Shown here in pieces: positions 16,757 through 26,170 of a stretch of DNA of 64,000 nucleotides (positions within the stretch are counted from its first letter, which is position 1; the number at the start of each line of letters is the position of its first letter). Location: the NCBI RefSeq assembly GCF_001263205.1, contig NZ_CP012333.1, forward strand, positions 3,100,001 through 3,164,000, given 5' to 3'. A program made the position numbers and the translations under genes. The notes under the pieces are model-generated. The model was not told the DNA's origin. It searched no databases and saw only the letters and a list, made by a program, of their open reading frames with translations. Source of the stretch: Labilithrix luteola. Its GTDB lineage: Bacteria > Myxococcota_A > Polyangia > Polyangiales > Polyangiaceae.

Positions 16757-17944
16757 ATGAAACGCCTGGCCGCGCTTTGTCTCGTGGCGTCGGCTCTCGT
16801 CGGCGTCGCCTGCGCGGACAACGTCGATTTGGGCCAACAGACGAACGGCCCCGACGCTGCACCTCCGACGTTCACGCCCACCGATGGTGGAGATGCGGAT
16901 CCCGACACGGGGCTTGCGCAGGAAGAGCTCCTCATGTGCATCGGCACGGTGTGCCCGGAGCCGTACACGACGTGCACGGACACGCCGTTTCCGAAGTGCG
17001 GAGTCAACCTCATGAACGACCCCGCGAACTGTGGTTCGTGCGGGCACTCGTGCGTGGGCTTCGGCGACCTGAACATGGACGGCCTCTGCCTGAACGGCGA
17101 GTGCGTGTTCTCGTGCGCGAACCGTAACGTCATTCCGAAGGTCAACTTCAAGGACTGCAACAAGCTCCTCGACGACGGTTGCGAGGTCGAGTCGAACTCC
17201 GACGTAGAAAACTGCGGAGTGTGCGGCCATGCCTGCGCGGCCGCAGAGCACTGCATCGAAGGCAAGTGCGGATGCTTGAACGGCTACACCGACTGCAACG
17301 CTACGTGCGTCAATCTGAAGACTGACGATTACAACTGCGGCGCTTGCGGAAATGCCTGCAATCCGTTCCCGGCGGACGCTTGTGTCCCGAAGCCCGCGAA
17401 CACGGCGTACGGCTGCCGGCTGGGCGAGTGCGAGAAGCTTCGTTGCGATTACGATCACGATGACTGCAACGGCGACCTCGTCGCGAAGGGCTGCGCTTCG
17501 GACGGCTGCGAGACCGACATCAAGCACGATCCGAACAACTGCGGGTCGTGCGGAAACAAGTGTGCTCCGGGCCAAGAGTGCCGCGACGACGGACTCGGTC
17601 CGCGTTGCCAAGAACCCTGCGCGAAGCTCGGTCTGGCGGAATGCCCCCAGGGCTGCGCGGACCTGCTGAGCGACGTAGGGAACTGCGGCGCCTGCATGAA
17701 CAGCTGCCCGAACCCGGGCGCAAATCAGGTCCGGACGTGCAGCAAGGGCCTCTGCGGTTTCGAGTGCGTCGAAGGCTTCGCCGACTGCAACAACGACCCG
17801 CTCGACGGCTGCGAGGTAAACCTTCGCATCCATCCCTCGCACTGCGGCGCGTGCGGAACTCAGTGTGACGTCGGCGCGGGCCAGCCCTGCATCGAGGGCA
17901 AGTGCCTCACGACCGAGTGCGACGCGGGAACGGTGACGAAATGA
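16757..17944 (+). CDS. Cys-rich modular lipoprotein with NCGxCGxxC repeats
   Basis: A 395-residue predicted lipoprotein (lipobox VGVAC, C19). The mature chain is built of about six Cys-rich modules, each anchored by NCGSCGHSC, NCGVCGHAC, NCGACGNAC, NCGSCGNKC, NCGACMNSC and HCGACGTQC, with interspersed GCE and C-x-GxC elements (CIEGKCGCLNGYTDC). Such extracellular disulphide-rich proteins are abundant in Polyangia and often carry a misleading metabolic annotation. No enzyme motif is present; a structural or adhesive surface role is inference. ATG 16757 is chosen because it starts the signal peptide; TTG 16745 is in frame upstream. Its stop overlaps the next start by ATGA. Confidence 0.85.
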   Translation: MKRLAALCLVASALVGVACADNVDLGQQTNGPDAAPPTFTPTDGGDADPDTGLAQEELLMCIGTVCPEPYTTCTDTPFPKCGVNLMNDPANCGSCGHSCVGFGDLNMDGLCLNGECVFSCANRNVIPKVNFKDCNKLLDDGCEVESNSDVENCGVCGHACAAAEHCIEGKCGCLNGYTDCNATCVNLKTDDYNCGACGNACNPFPADACVPKPANTAYGCRLGECEKLRCDYDHDDCNGDLVAKGCASDGCETDIKHDPNNCGSCGNKCAPGQECRDDGLGPRCQEPCAKLGLAECPQGCADLLSDVGNCGACMNSCPNPGANQVRTCSKGLCGFECVEGFADCNNDPLDGCEVNLRIHPSHCGACGTQCDVGAGQPCIEGKCLTTECDAGTVTK

Positions 17945-19230
17945 GAACGGCCAACCTTCGCCAAGACATGACCCGCTTCATGCGCCGCCGCGCGCTCCTG
18001 GTTCTGCCGCTCTCCGTCATCGCGGGAGTCACGGCGCTCGTTGCCTGCGCGAACAACGAGTCCTCGTCCTCGGAGCCCGACAGCGCCAACGTCATTCCCG
18101 ACGCGTCGCCTCCCGATCTCGATGCCGGCCTCGATGCCAACGTCGACGGCGATGCGGATGCCGGCTGCGTCGAAGGCGATCCCAACTGCACCACCAAGGT
18201 CGTCTCGTGCGACGAGGTCGAGTGGTGCATGGCGGCGACGCCGCTCAGCGTGCTCAAGACCTTCACCGCCGTCTGGGGCACGAGCAAAACGGACGTCTGG
18301 GCCATCGGCTCGGGCGGAACCATCTATCACTACGACGGCACGCAGTGGGTCGACACCCCCTCCGGCGTCTTCAACACGCTCTACGGGATCTGGGGAAGCT
18401 CGGCGAACGACATCTGGGTCGTGAGCGATCCGATGACAGTCCTCCACGGCACCGGCTTCAAGAACGGCACCGCGACGTGGGAGCTCGTACCGACAGGCTT
18501 CTCGAAGTGGAACACGACGTTCTTGCGTGCGGTGTGGGGAACGAGTCCCGACGACGTTCGCTTCGGCGGACGCGCGTACGACATCAGCAACAACGAGCTC
18601 GAGATCTACACGACCGGTCATCAGCTCCTGAAGAAGACGAACGGCGACGGGTCGATCGGCTTCAAGACGATCGAAGGCACGCCGACTGTCTATTCCTACT
18701 GGGGAAGCTCGGCGACCGACGTGTGGATGGCTGCCGACAACCACATCTACGCGTCGAGCGAGCGTGGTCTCATCATGCACGGCACGCCACGCCCGGACCC
18801 GAAGCCGAGCAGCGATCCGCTCTCCACGGTCGAAGATCCGCTCCTCTGGGCGAAGGTCGACAGCCAGTCGAACCTCACGCTCGAGTCGATCTGGGGCAGC
18901 AGCAAGGACGACATCTGGGCCGTCGGCGGCAACGGCGCCATCCGCAACTACAAGACCGGTGACGTTCGCTTCGAGAAGGTCGAGTCCGGAACGATCGCGA
19001 ACCTGCACGCGGTGTGGGGCAGCGGACCGAACGACATCTGGGCTGTCGGCGATACCGGCACGATCCTCCACTACGACGGCAAGACCGTCACGCCGTCGAC
19101 CGTGCAGCTGCCGGTTGGACGCAAACCGAATCTGTATGGGGTCTGGGGTAGCGGAGCGGACGACGTCTGGGTCGTCGGCGACGGCATTGCCCTCCACTAC
19201 ACCGGCAACAAGACCGGAGGCGCCAAGTGA
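17941..19230 (+). CDS. lipoprotein with WGxxxxDVWxVG propeller-like repeats (1)
   Basis: A 429-residue predicted lipoprotein (lipobox LVAC, C36) with an Asp-rich linker and a repeat domain. The unit has the form hydrophobic-WG-S/T-x-x-x-D-V/I-W-x-V-G: AVWGTSKTDVWAIGSGG, GIWGSSANDIWVVSD, SIWGSSKDDIWAVGGNG, AVWGSGPNDIWAVGDTG and GVWGSGADDVWVVGDG. Units recur every 40-60 residues, as expected for beta-propeller blades. Closely related in layout to the next gene, so the pair looks like an old tandem duplication. It overlaps both neighbours (ATGA and GTGA). Function unknown; ligand binding or attachment at the outer surface is the usual guess. Confidence 0.82.
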   Translation: MRTANLRQDMTRFMRRRALLVLPLSVIAGVTALVACANNESSSSEPDSANVIPDASPPDLDAGLDANVDGDADAGCVEGDPNCTTKVVSCDEVEWCMAATPLSVLKTFTAVWGTSKTDVWAIGSGGTIYHYDGTQWVDTPSGVFNTLYGIWGSSANDIWVVSDPMTVLHGTGFKNGTATWELVPTGFSKWNTTFLRAVWGTSPDDVRFGGRAYDISNNELEIYTTGHQLLKKTNGDGSIGFKTIEGTPTVYSYWGSSATDVWMAADNHIYASSERGLIMHGTPRPDPKPSSDPLSTVEDPLLWAKVDSQSNLTLESIWGSSKDDIWAVGGNGAIRNYKTGDVRFEKVESGTIANLHAVWGSGPNDIWAVGDTGTILHYDGKTVTPSTVQLPVGRKPNLYGVWGSGADDVWVVGDGIALHYTGNKTGGAK

Positions 19231-20483
19231 GCCGCTCGTTCATGCGTCACGTTCCCCTTCGCGCAACGTTCGTTCTCGTTGCGCTCACCACCATCGGCGC
19301 GCTCGTCGCCTGCGCCCAGACCGACGAGGGAGCGCCGATCACCGCGGGTGACGACGCGGGCGCCAACGTGCTTCCCGACGGCGCGACGAACTCGACAGAC
19401 GCGAGCGACGACGCGACCAAAGACTCCGGACGCGACGCGTCGAGACAGCACGACGCTGCACCGCGCACGTGCTCGGACGACAACTTCTGCCACAGCGTTC
19501 TGCCCGAAAACTCGATGCTCCGCGGCGTGTGGGGCGATGGCCAAGGCGTCGTCTGGGCCGTCAGCGCCGGCGGTAGCGTCCTCCGCTGGGACGGCTCGGC
19601 GTGGAACGAGCAAGCCAAGGATCTCGGCAGCCTCAAGTCGATCTGGGGAAGCGGGCCGACCGATCTCTGGATCTTGAACGATGCCAGCGTCGTCTATCAC
19701 GGCACCGGCGACAATCCCGCGACCATCACCTTCGAAGCCGTGACGCTTCCCGGTGACGCCAGCCTTCCGATCGCAAAGGTGTGGGGCACCGGCCCGAGCG
19801 ACGTGTGGGCCGTCGGTGGCGCACAAGACTTCTCCGACTTTCCGTGGCCGGGCAAGGCGCGCGTGCTCCACATGACGGACCCGGCTGTGGGGTTCGTGGT
19901 CGACGACGAGCTCACCGCCTCGCCCACTGCCTTCGAGGACGTCTGGGGCTCGCCCGAGAGCGGCGTCTGGCTCCACGGCGAGCAGGGATTCATCCGCAAC
20001 TTCTCCGCCTACGCCATCGTCCTGCATCGCGCGGCGGGATCGACGACCTGGGAGACCGTCGAGATGCCGGAGAACCCGAACCTCAACGACTACGCGCCGT
20101 TTCCGGGAAAGTTCACGGCGTCAGGAGCGATGGGTGGCAGCTCCGTGTGGCTTGCGGGTGAGACGTCCGGTTGGAAGAAGGGCCTCTACCACGGCAAGAG
20201 CTCCGACAACGGCAAGACGTACACCTGGTCGTTCATCCTCCAGAACTCATGGGACCTCCCGCTCAACGCCTTCTGGGGAGTGAGCGACACGGACCTTTGG
20301 GCCGTGGGCAAGTCGGGACGCACGGCGCACTGGAACGGCACCAAGTGGCAGCAGGCTGCGATTCGCGTGACCGACAGTCCGATCGGCTCGAACCTCTACG
20401 GAATCTGGGGGACGAGCAGCACGGACTTCTGGGTCGTCGGTGACGACATCGCGATGCACAAGACGACGGGCGACAAGCCTTGA
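19227..20483 (+). CDS. lipoprotein with WGxxxxDVWxVG propeller-like repeats (2)
   Basis: A 418-residue paralogue of the preceding protein. The signal peptide ends in LVAC (C29 from the GTG start), an Asp/Ala linker follows, then blades such as GVWGDGQGVVWAVSAGG, SIWGSGPTDLWILND, VWGTGPSDVWAVGGA, FWGVSDTDLWAVGKSG and GIWGTSSTDFWVVGDD. The GTG start at 19227 overlaps the previous stop (GTGA); an in-frame ATG at 19242 would give a shorter signal peptide. Sequence between blades has diverged well beyond the signature, so the duplication is not recent. Confidence 0.82.
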   Translation: MSRSFMRHVPLRATFVLVALTTIGALVACAQTDEGAPITAGDDAGANVLPDGATNSTDASDDATKDSGRDASRQHDAAPRTCSDDNFCHSVLPENSMLRGVWGDGQGVVWAVSAGGSVLRWDGSAWNEQAKDLGSLKSIWGSGPTDLWILNDASVVYHGTGDNPATITFEAVTLPGDASLPIAKVWGTGPSDVWAVGGAQDFSDFPWPGKARVLHMTDPAVGFVVDDELTASPTAFEDVWGSPESGVWLHGEQGFIRNFSAYAIVLHRAAGSTTWETVEMPENPNLNDYAPFPGKFTASGAMGGSSVWLAGETSGWKKGLYHGKSSDNGKTYTWSFILQNSWDLPLNAFWGVSDTDLWAVGKSGRTAHWNGTKWQQAAIRVTDSPIGSNLYGIWGTSSTDFWVVGDDIAMHKTTGDKP

Positions 20484-20494
20484 GGCACATGACC

Positions 20495-21919
20495 ATGAAG
20501 ATTCGCTCTCTTGCTTTGCCCGTATCGCTCGTACTCGCGTCGATGACCGCCGCCGTGGTCGTCGCGTGCAGCAGCTCCGACGATAGCCGCGCGTTCGACG
20601 AGACCGAGGAGGACGCCGGCCACGCCAACCTGCCCGATGCCTCGGTGGGCAACGACAGCTCGGCCAGCGACGGCGCGACCGTCGAACAAGATGCCAAGGC
20701 GCCCTTCGATCCCAAGGACGAAGCGGTCACGTGTCCGCCGAGCGGACCTTGCGCCGTTCAGCTCGTCGCCGGTGACAATCACTTCTGCACGCGCATGAAC
20801 GACGGCTCGGTGCGTTGCTGGGGCGACAACAGCAAAGGCACGCTCGGCACCGCGGACGCAGGCGCCGCCGAGGGCGATGCCGGCATCGAGATCCTCGACG
20901 GAGGAGCCGACGGCGGCACCGTCTCTGGAACCGGTTACGTCGTCAGCAAGGTCGAAACCCTCGAAGGCGCCACCCAGATCAGCGCCGGAGGCACGACGAC
21001 CTGCGCGCTCGTCGCGAACGGCGGCGTGCAGTGCTGGGGTGGGAACGACAAAGGCCAGCTCGGCTTGCAGACGACGCCGGCCATCTCGGACTCGAATGCC
21101 CATCCCACGGCGGCTGCCGTCGCCCTTCCGAGCGCGGCGAAGCGTGTCGACGTCGGCGCTCGAAGCGCGTGCGCCATGCTGACGAACGGCGAGACCTGGT
21201 GCTGGGGTGACAACTCCCAGTACGAGCTCGGTCGCGCCCAACCGACGACAATGGGCGGTCCCGACAAGGCGTCGCTCGACGGCTACACCATCGAGCGCAC
21301 GGCGGCCGGCACGAACAACACCTTCGGCATCACGCCCGAGGGCAAGATCATCAGCTGGGGTGCCGTAGGAACCTCCGGCGTCCTCGCGCTCCGTCAGTCG
21401 AACCTCACCAAGGACTATTTGCCGGCGGAAGCCGACATCGATCCGCCTGTCTCGAGCTTCGCGGTCGCCTCGGGCTCGCCGGGCCACGCCTGCGCCATCA
21501 TTCTCGGCAACGTCTCCTGCTGGGGACTCAGCGCCACCGGCGGCCTCGGGACCGGCTCGCCGGAGAGGGCACCGATTCCGATCGCGGCCCCCGTCGCCAA
21601 TCGCACGGCATGGCCGCAACAAGTCGCCGCCGGCGGTGAACTCACCTGCGTTCGCCTCACCGACGGAACCGTGCAGTGCACCGGCACCAACGCGCGCGGC
21701 GCGCTCGGACGCATCACGACGGAGACGGCCGCATGGACGTTCCGTCCGTCGACCGAATTCGGCGGACACGCCGTCGCCGTCGCCGTGGGCAAGACGAGCG
21801 TGTGCGCACTCGTCCAGAACGGAAGCGTCGTTTGCTGGGGAGGCAACGACAAGGGCGAGCTCGGTCAGGGCATGACCGACAAGATCCCCCACCCCACGCC
21901 CGTCTCGATCGCCTTCTGA
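20495..21919 (+). CDS. RCC1-repeat lipoprotein
   Basis: A 474-residue predicted lipoprotein (MKIRSLALPV..., lipobox VVAC, C25). The mature region carries about seven RCC1-type units with the signature C-W-G-x-N-x-x-G-x-L-G: CWGDNSKGTLG, CWGGNDKGQLG, CWGDNSQYELG, CWGLSATGGLG, CTGTNARGALG and CWGGNDKGELG, plus the preceding ISAGGTTTCALVANGGVQ type strand. RCC1 repeats form a seven-bladed propeller. The start is chosen from the GAGG nine bases upstream; ATG 20489 and TTG 20480 (overlapping the previous stop) are in frame. It sits 14 bp before the next gene in a run of five lipoprotein genes. Confidence 0.87.
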   Translation: MKIRSLALPVSLVLASMTAAVVVACSSSDDSRAFDETEEDAGHANLPDASVGNDSSASDGATVEQDAKAPFDPKDEAVTCPPSGPCAVQLVAGDNHFCTRMNDGSVRCWGDNSKGTLGTADAGAAEGDAGIEILDGGADGGTVSGTGYVVSKVETLEGATQISAGGTTTCALVANGGVQCWGGNDKGQLGLQTTPAISDSNAHPTAAAVALPSAAKRVDVGARSACAMLTNGETWCWGDNSQYELGRAQPTTMGGPDKASLDGYTIERTAAGTNNTFGITPEGKIISWGAVGTSGVLALRQSNLTKDYLPAEADIDPPVSSFAVASGSPGHACAIILGNVSCWGLSATGGLGTGSPERAPIPIAAPVANRTAWPQQVAAGGELTCVRLTDGTVQCTGTNARGALGRITTETAAWTFRPSTEFGGHAVAVAVGKTSVCALVQNGSVVCWGGNDKGELGQGMTDKIPHPTPVSIAF

Positions 21920-21933
21920 AAAAGGTCCATCCG

Positions 21934-23742
21934 ATGAAACTCAGTGATCGCCTTCTCCGTGTTTCGTTCCTCGCGCTGGGCGTGACGGGCGCTCTCGTCG
22001 TGATGGCTGCGTGTTCGAGCTCGAGCAACTCGACCAGCCGAGCGTTCGACACGCCTCAGGAGCCGAGCATCGTCAGCGACGCCTCGGCCGAAGAAGAGCC
22101 CAAGTGCGGGCCGCACTGCTCGCGTGACCTCAAACAGGTTCTCACCGGTTGTGGGGCCGACGAGGTCGTCACCGAAACGTGCGACCAGGACAAAGGCTGT
22201 GGCGATGGCAGGTGCGTCGACGCGTGCGCGTCTGCCGCCATCTCCAAGGGCTCGACGGGGTGTGACTTCTATACGCTCCCGCCGACCGACGTGATCGAAA
22301 TGGCCGGCTCTTGCTTCGCGGCGATCGTCGCGAACACGTGGGACCGCCCCGTCTCTTTGAGCGCGGAGTACGGCGGTGAAACGCTCGACATCTCGAAGTC
22401 GGTCTACACCGTCACGAAGACCGCCGGAGCCGACGTCGACTACAAGCTCCTCGACGGGCCGCTGCCGGTCGGCGAAGTCGGCATCGTGTTCCTCGCCAAC
22501 GATCTGAAGAACAACGGCAAGGATCGCACGTACTGCCCACTGAGCGTGACCCCTGCGCTTCCGATCGATCCGATCATCCACGGCACGGCCAAGACCAAGG
22601 CCTTCCACATCAAGACCGACGCGCCGGTCTCGGCGTACTCGATCTTCCCGTACGGCGGCGCCGACACGCACGTTCCGACGGCCACGCTGCTGCTCCCCGT
22701 CTCGTCGTGGGACCTCGACTACGTCGCCGTGAGCCCGAACTACTTCGGTGATCCGCGCAAGCGTCGCACGCTGCAGATTGTCGCCAACGAGAACGACACC
22801 GAAATCAGCATGCGCCCGAACGGTGAGGTGAAAGCGAGCGGCGACGTCACGGGCGCGACCGCCGGCATCACGCAAACATGGACGCTCCAGAAGGGTCAGG
22901 TCCTCCAGATCCTCCAGGACGCGCTCACCGGAAGCCCGATTCACGCGAACAAGCCGGTCGCCCTGTTCGGCGGCTCCGAGTGCACGTTCATTCCCTCCAC
23001 GATCGACTACTGCGATGCGCTCCAGCAGCAGATCCCTGCCGTCTCGCAGTGGGGCACCGAGTACGCCGTGGTGCCCTACCCGACGCGCGTCGAGACGTTC
23101 CAGGGCCCGCTGAACGAGAACGTTCCGTACACGATCGTCGCCGCCGCGGACGGAACGAAGTTCACGTACGACCCCGCGCCTCCGCGCGGAGCGCCGGACG
23201 TTCTGAACGCCGGCGAATCCGCGAGCTTCATGACCGATCAGGTGTTCGTCGCGAAGAGCCAGGACGACAAGCACCCGTTCCACGTGAACGTCTACATGAC
23301 GAGCTCGCAGTACGGCGGCGGCGTCGGCACGGCGATGACCACGGGTGATCCTGATTACGTCAACGTCCCCGCAGCGGATCAGTTCCTCGATCACTACGTC
23401 TTCTTCACCGACTTCACCTACCCCGAGACGCGCCTCACGGTCGTGCGCCGCAGGACGGCGAATGGTTTCGCGCCGGTGACGCTCGAGTGCGCCGGCGAGA
23501 TCGACAGCTGGCAGCCGCTCGGCAAAGGCGGAGAGTACGAGTACGCCTACCTGAAGCTCACCACCGGATTCCAGGACCAGAAGTTCGCGGGTGGCACGTG
23601 CACGTACGGCCGTCAGGAAGCGAAGAGCGACGGTCCCTTCGCCATCACCGTGTGGGGCATGGCGCAGGACTCGAGCTACGCGTACGTGGGCGGCACGGGT
23701 CTCCGCCCGATCAACAACGCGACGCCGCCCACCATCAAGTGA
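21934..23742 (+). CDS. IgGFc-binding-like lipoprotein
   Basis: A 602-residue predicted lipoprotein (lipobox MAAC, C27). A Cys-rich linker (CGPHCSRDLKQVLTGCG to GCGDGRCVDAC) precedes a long domain whose blocks HIKTDAPVSAYSIFPYGG, TATLLLPVSSWDLDYVAVSP, LQIVANENDTEISMRPNG and KPVALFGGSECTFIPS match the bacterial relatives of the IgGFc-binding protein N-terminus. These are large extracellular proteins of unknown ligand; the mammalian name should not be taken as a function. It is the last plus-strand gene of the surface-protein run and ends 1 bp from the stop of the facing gene. Confidence 0.8.
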   Translation: MKLSDRLLRVSFLALGVTGALVVMAACSSSSNSTSRAFDTPQEPSIVSDASAEEEPKCGPHCSRDLKQVLTGCGADEVVTETCDQDKGCGDGRCVDACASAAISKGSTGCDFYTLPPTDVIEMAGSCFAAIVANTWDRPVSLSAEYGGETLDISKSVYTVTKTAGADVDYKLLDGPLPVGEVGIVFLANDLKNNGKDRTYCPLSVTPALPIDPIIHGTAKTKAFHIKTDAPVSAYSIFPYGGADTHVPTATLLLPVSSWDLDYVAVSPNYFGDPRKRRTLQIVANENDTEISMRPNGEVKASGDVTGATAGITQTWTLQKGQVLQILQDALTGSPIHANKPVALFGGSECTFIPSTIDYCDALQQQIPAVSQWGTEYAVVPYPTRVETFQGPLNENVPYTIVAAADGTKFTYDPAPPRGAPDVLNAGESASFMTDQVFVAKSQDDKHPFHVNVYMTSSQYGGGVGTAMTTGDPDYVNVPAADQFLDHYVFFTDFTYPETRLTVVRRRTANGFAPVTLECAGEIDSWQPLGKGGEYEYAYLKLTTGFQDQKFAGGTCTYGRQEAKSDGPFAITVWGMAQDSSYAYVGGTGLRPINNATPPTIK

Positions 23743-23743
23743 A

Positions 23744-26170
23744 TCAGGGAAGCGAGACGGTGCCGTCCTTCTTGTCGAGGCCGGCGCCGTGCTCGCTGGT
23801 GATCCCCGCGGCGGCGGGCTCGCGCACGTTGAGCCAGCTCTGGTCGTCGCCGCGCACGATCGTGGAGGCGACGGCGAGGTCGTAGGTGTCGGTGCCGCCG
23901 ACGTCTACGAAGATGCCGGTGGTAGGGACCTTCTGGCGGTTCTTGTCCTGATCGACCTCGGTCGAGAGGTTGCCGCAACCGAGCGTGGGCTCGCCACCGG
24001 AGTGGTACTCGTCGTTGCCGCCGATGTTGACGAGGGCTCCGAGGCCGTTGGCGTTGCCGGTACCGAAGGAGAGGTTCGGTCCGTGAAAGACGTCGTTGCC
24101 GCCGAAGTCGACGAGCCACGACGTCGTGTAGTCGTGACCGACGGCGATCGAAGTGCCGACGCGCGCGGTGTAATCGTCGTCACCAGCTTCGTCGAGGAGC
24201 ACGCTCAGGCCGAAGTGCGCGCCTGAGCCGAGCACGTAATAGGTACCGTCGTAGGTGTCCTTGCCCGCACCATCGGCCAGAAGGCCGACGCCGAACCAAT
24301 ACGAGGTGGCCTGTCCGTAGACGCTCGCGGTGTAGAGGTCATCACCTGCCTTGTCGCGGAGGATCCCGAAACCGCCGGACATGTACACGCAGTCGTCGCC
24401 GGCTCCGCACGAAGCACGACGGCCGAAACCCGCGCCCTGGACGAACGAGGTGCTGCCGCAGTTGTTGCGCTGAGCGAGCGGGGCGTCCGCCGGGAGCGTG
24501 CACGGCATCTGCGACGAGACGTAGATCGGGTCGCCTCCACGGCGCGGATCGCCCACGTCGGCGAGGTACTTGTCGGTGCCGTCCGCGTCGTAGAGCACGC
24601 CGACGCCTCGCGAGAAGCCAAAGCCCTGCGCGTAGGAGTACGTCTTGTACGTGTCGTTACCCTTCTGATCGAGCAGCAAGCCCACGCCGAAGATGGCGCT
24701 GCCCTGCACGCCGGCCTCTCCTTCGTAGACATCGTCGCCGCCTGCATCGTAGAGCACGCCGACGCCGGCCACGCCGAAGCCCTGGGACATGCGGAGCGAG
24801 CGGTAGTGGTCGCCCTCGGGTCCGAGGTCGAACAGCATGCCGTAGCCCATGCGCGCTCCGCCCTGACGGGGCGTCTCGGAGATCGAGATGGGACCGCTAT
24901 CGCCTTGACCGGGCCAGTTGGTGCCGGCGTAGCGACCGGCCGCGTCGGAGGGCAATCGATGGCCGGTGTCGCCGGGACCTTTGACCTCGTCGTATGCGTA
25001 CGTGTCCGTGCCGGCGAGATCGATCACGATCCCGACGTGACGCGCGCTGTTCGGGTCGAGTCGACCGTCGATGCCGCCCGCGGGAAAGCGATACGTATCC
25101 GCGCCCCCGGTGTCGACGAGGAGCGCGATGGGATCGTCCGCATCGTCTGCGTAGGTGTCGTCCGCCGCGTCTCGGAATACGAGGCGTCCGATGGGTGTCG
25201 GGACGTCGACCGAGAATCCCTTGGCGCCCGCGAAACGAGCGAGGTCGGCCGACTCGATGGCGTACGCGAGGTGAACGGCGCCCTCCGCAATCGCGTGGAC
25301 GTCGAAACGATTCGCGAGCAGGTCCTTCACTTGCACATTGCCGAGCGCCGGGCCCTTCACGGCCGGTGCATAGAAGAGGAGCGAACCAAGCCCCGCGATA
25401 GCCGTGCGATCGGATGCCGAAAGCGGCTCGAGCACGGACAGGTACGCGAGGTTCGCTTTGTCGACGCCCGCCACGACCTGCGCCAGCGCACGCTGCAGGT
25501 CGGCGGGAATCGCCTGAACCGCACTCGCCACCGCATCCGCGTCGGGGCTGCCTCCGTGATCTTCGATGAGGGTCACGATGGCAGAGGCGAGCGGCGCGTC
25601 ACCTTCGGCCGGAGCGACGCACGGCAGTGCGGACCTGCTCGGCCCGTATTGCAAGGCCGCGGCCTCGAGCGCACCGCTCACCGGCGTCTTCGAGGTCGCC
25701 CCCGTGTCGAGCTGAGTCACGACCAACTTCGCATACGACGGCGCGCGCACGGCCGTGTCGTGCACCGCATCGAACCACGGCATGCGGTATGGGTCGGCGG
25801 TCATCTGCGTCGAGAAGGCCGCGTAGTCTGCCTTCGAAAATCCGAAGTGGCAGCGATCGAGCCCGGTGAGAGCGAGCGCTTCATCGAGCGCGTCGGGCGC
25901 ATCTGGCGCCTTGATGGGGCAATTCGAATCGTACGCCGTGGTGTCGACCGGAAGCGCCGCAAGACAGACCTCGCCCGCATCGGGCGCGACGGTGGCTTCG
26001 GTACCGGCTTCGTCCTTCGGAGGACTCACCGTGGTCGCCGCGGGGGAGTCACTCGACGAGCAGCCCGCTGCCGCGAGCAGCCCCGAGACCAGGAACGAAA
26101 CTGCACCAGCCATCACCATGCGGCGCGGACGAAGCGTCGTCCGTGCAGGCTTCGCCATTGAAGAGCTCAT
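23744..26170 (-). CDS. lipoprotein with repeated G-x-D-x-Y units
   Basis: An 808-residue predicted lipoprotein (lipobox AAAGC, C37). The first half is helical and unrecognised. From about residue 340 on, short units recur with the core L-x-D-x-G-x-D-x-Y: LVDTGGADTYRF, VIDLAGTDTYAY, VLYDAGGDDVYEG, LLDQKGNDTYKT, VLYDADGTDKY, ILRDKAGDDLYTA, LLADGAGKDTYDG, LLDEAGDDDYTA and FVDVGGTDTYDL, often followed by GxGFG or QGFG. The spacing (25-45 residues) and Gly/Asp pattern suggest a stacked beta fold, perhaps calcium-loaded like RTX repeats, though the canonical GGxGxD nonapeptide is absent. Start ATG 26170 opens the signal peptide. It faces the lipoprotein run tail-to-tail. Confidence 0.8.
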   Translation of the reverse strand: MSSSMAKPARTTLRPRRMVMAGAVSFLVSGLLAAAGCSSSDSPAATTVSPPKDEAGTEATVAPDAGEVCLAALPVDTTAYDSNCPIKAPDAPDALDEALALTGLDRCHFGFSKADYAAFSTQMTADPYRMPWFDAVHDTAVRAPSYAKLVVTQLDTGATSKTPVSGALEAAALQYGPSRSALPCVAPAEGDAPLASAIVTLIEDHGGSPDADAVASAVQAIPADLQRALAQVVAGVDKANLAYLSVLEPLSASDRTAIAGLGSLLFYAPAVKGPALGNVQVKDLLANRFDVHAIAEGAVHLAYAIESADLARFAGAKGFSVDVPTPIGRLVFRDAADDTYADDADDPIALLVDTGGADTYRFPAGGIDGRLDPNSARHVGIVIDLAGTDTYAYDEVKGPGDTGHRLPSDAAGRYAGTNWPGQGDSGPISISETPRQGGARMGYGMLFDLGPEGDHYRSLRMSQGFGVAGVGVLYDAGGDDVYEGEAGVQGSAIFGVGLLLDQKGNDTYKTYSYAQGFGFSRGVGVLYDADGTDKYLADVGDPRRGGDPIYVSSQMPCTLPADAPLAQRNNCGSTSFVQGAGFGRRASCGAGDDCVYMSGGFGILRDKAGDDLYTASVYGQATSYWFGVGLLADGAGKDTYDGTYYVLGSGAHFGLSVLLDEAGDDDYTARVGTSIAVGHDYTTSWLVDFGGNDVFHGPNLSFGTGNANGLGALVNIGGNDEYHSGGEPTLGCGNLSTEVDQDKNRQKVPTTGIFVDVGGTDTYDLAVASTIVRGDDQSWLNVREPAAAGITSEHGAGLDKKDGTVSLP

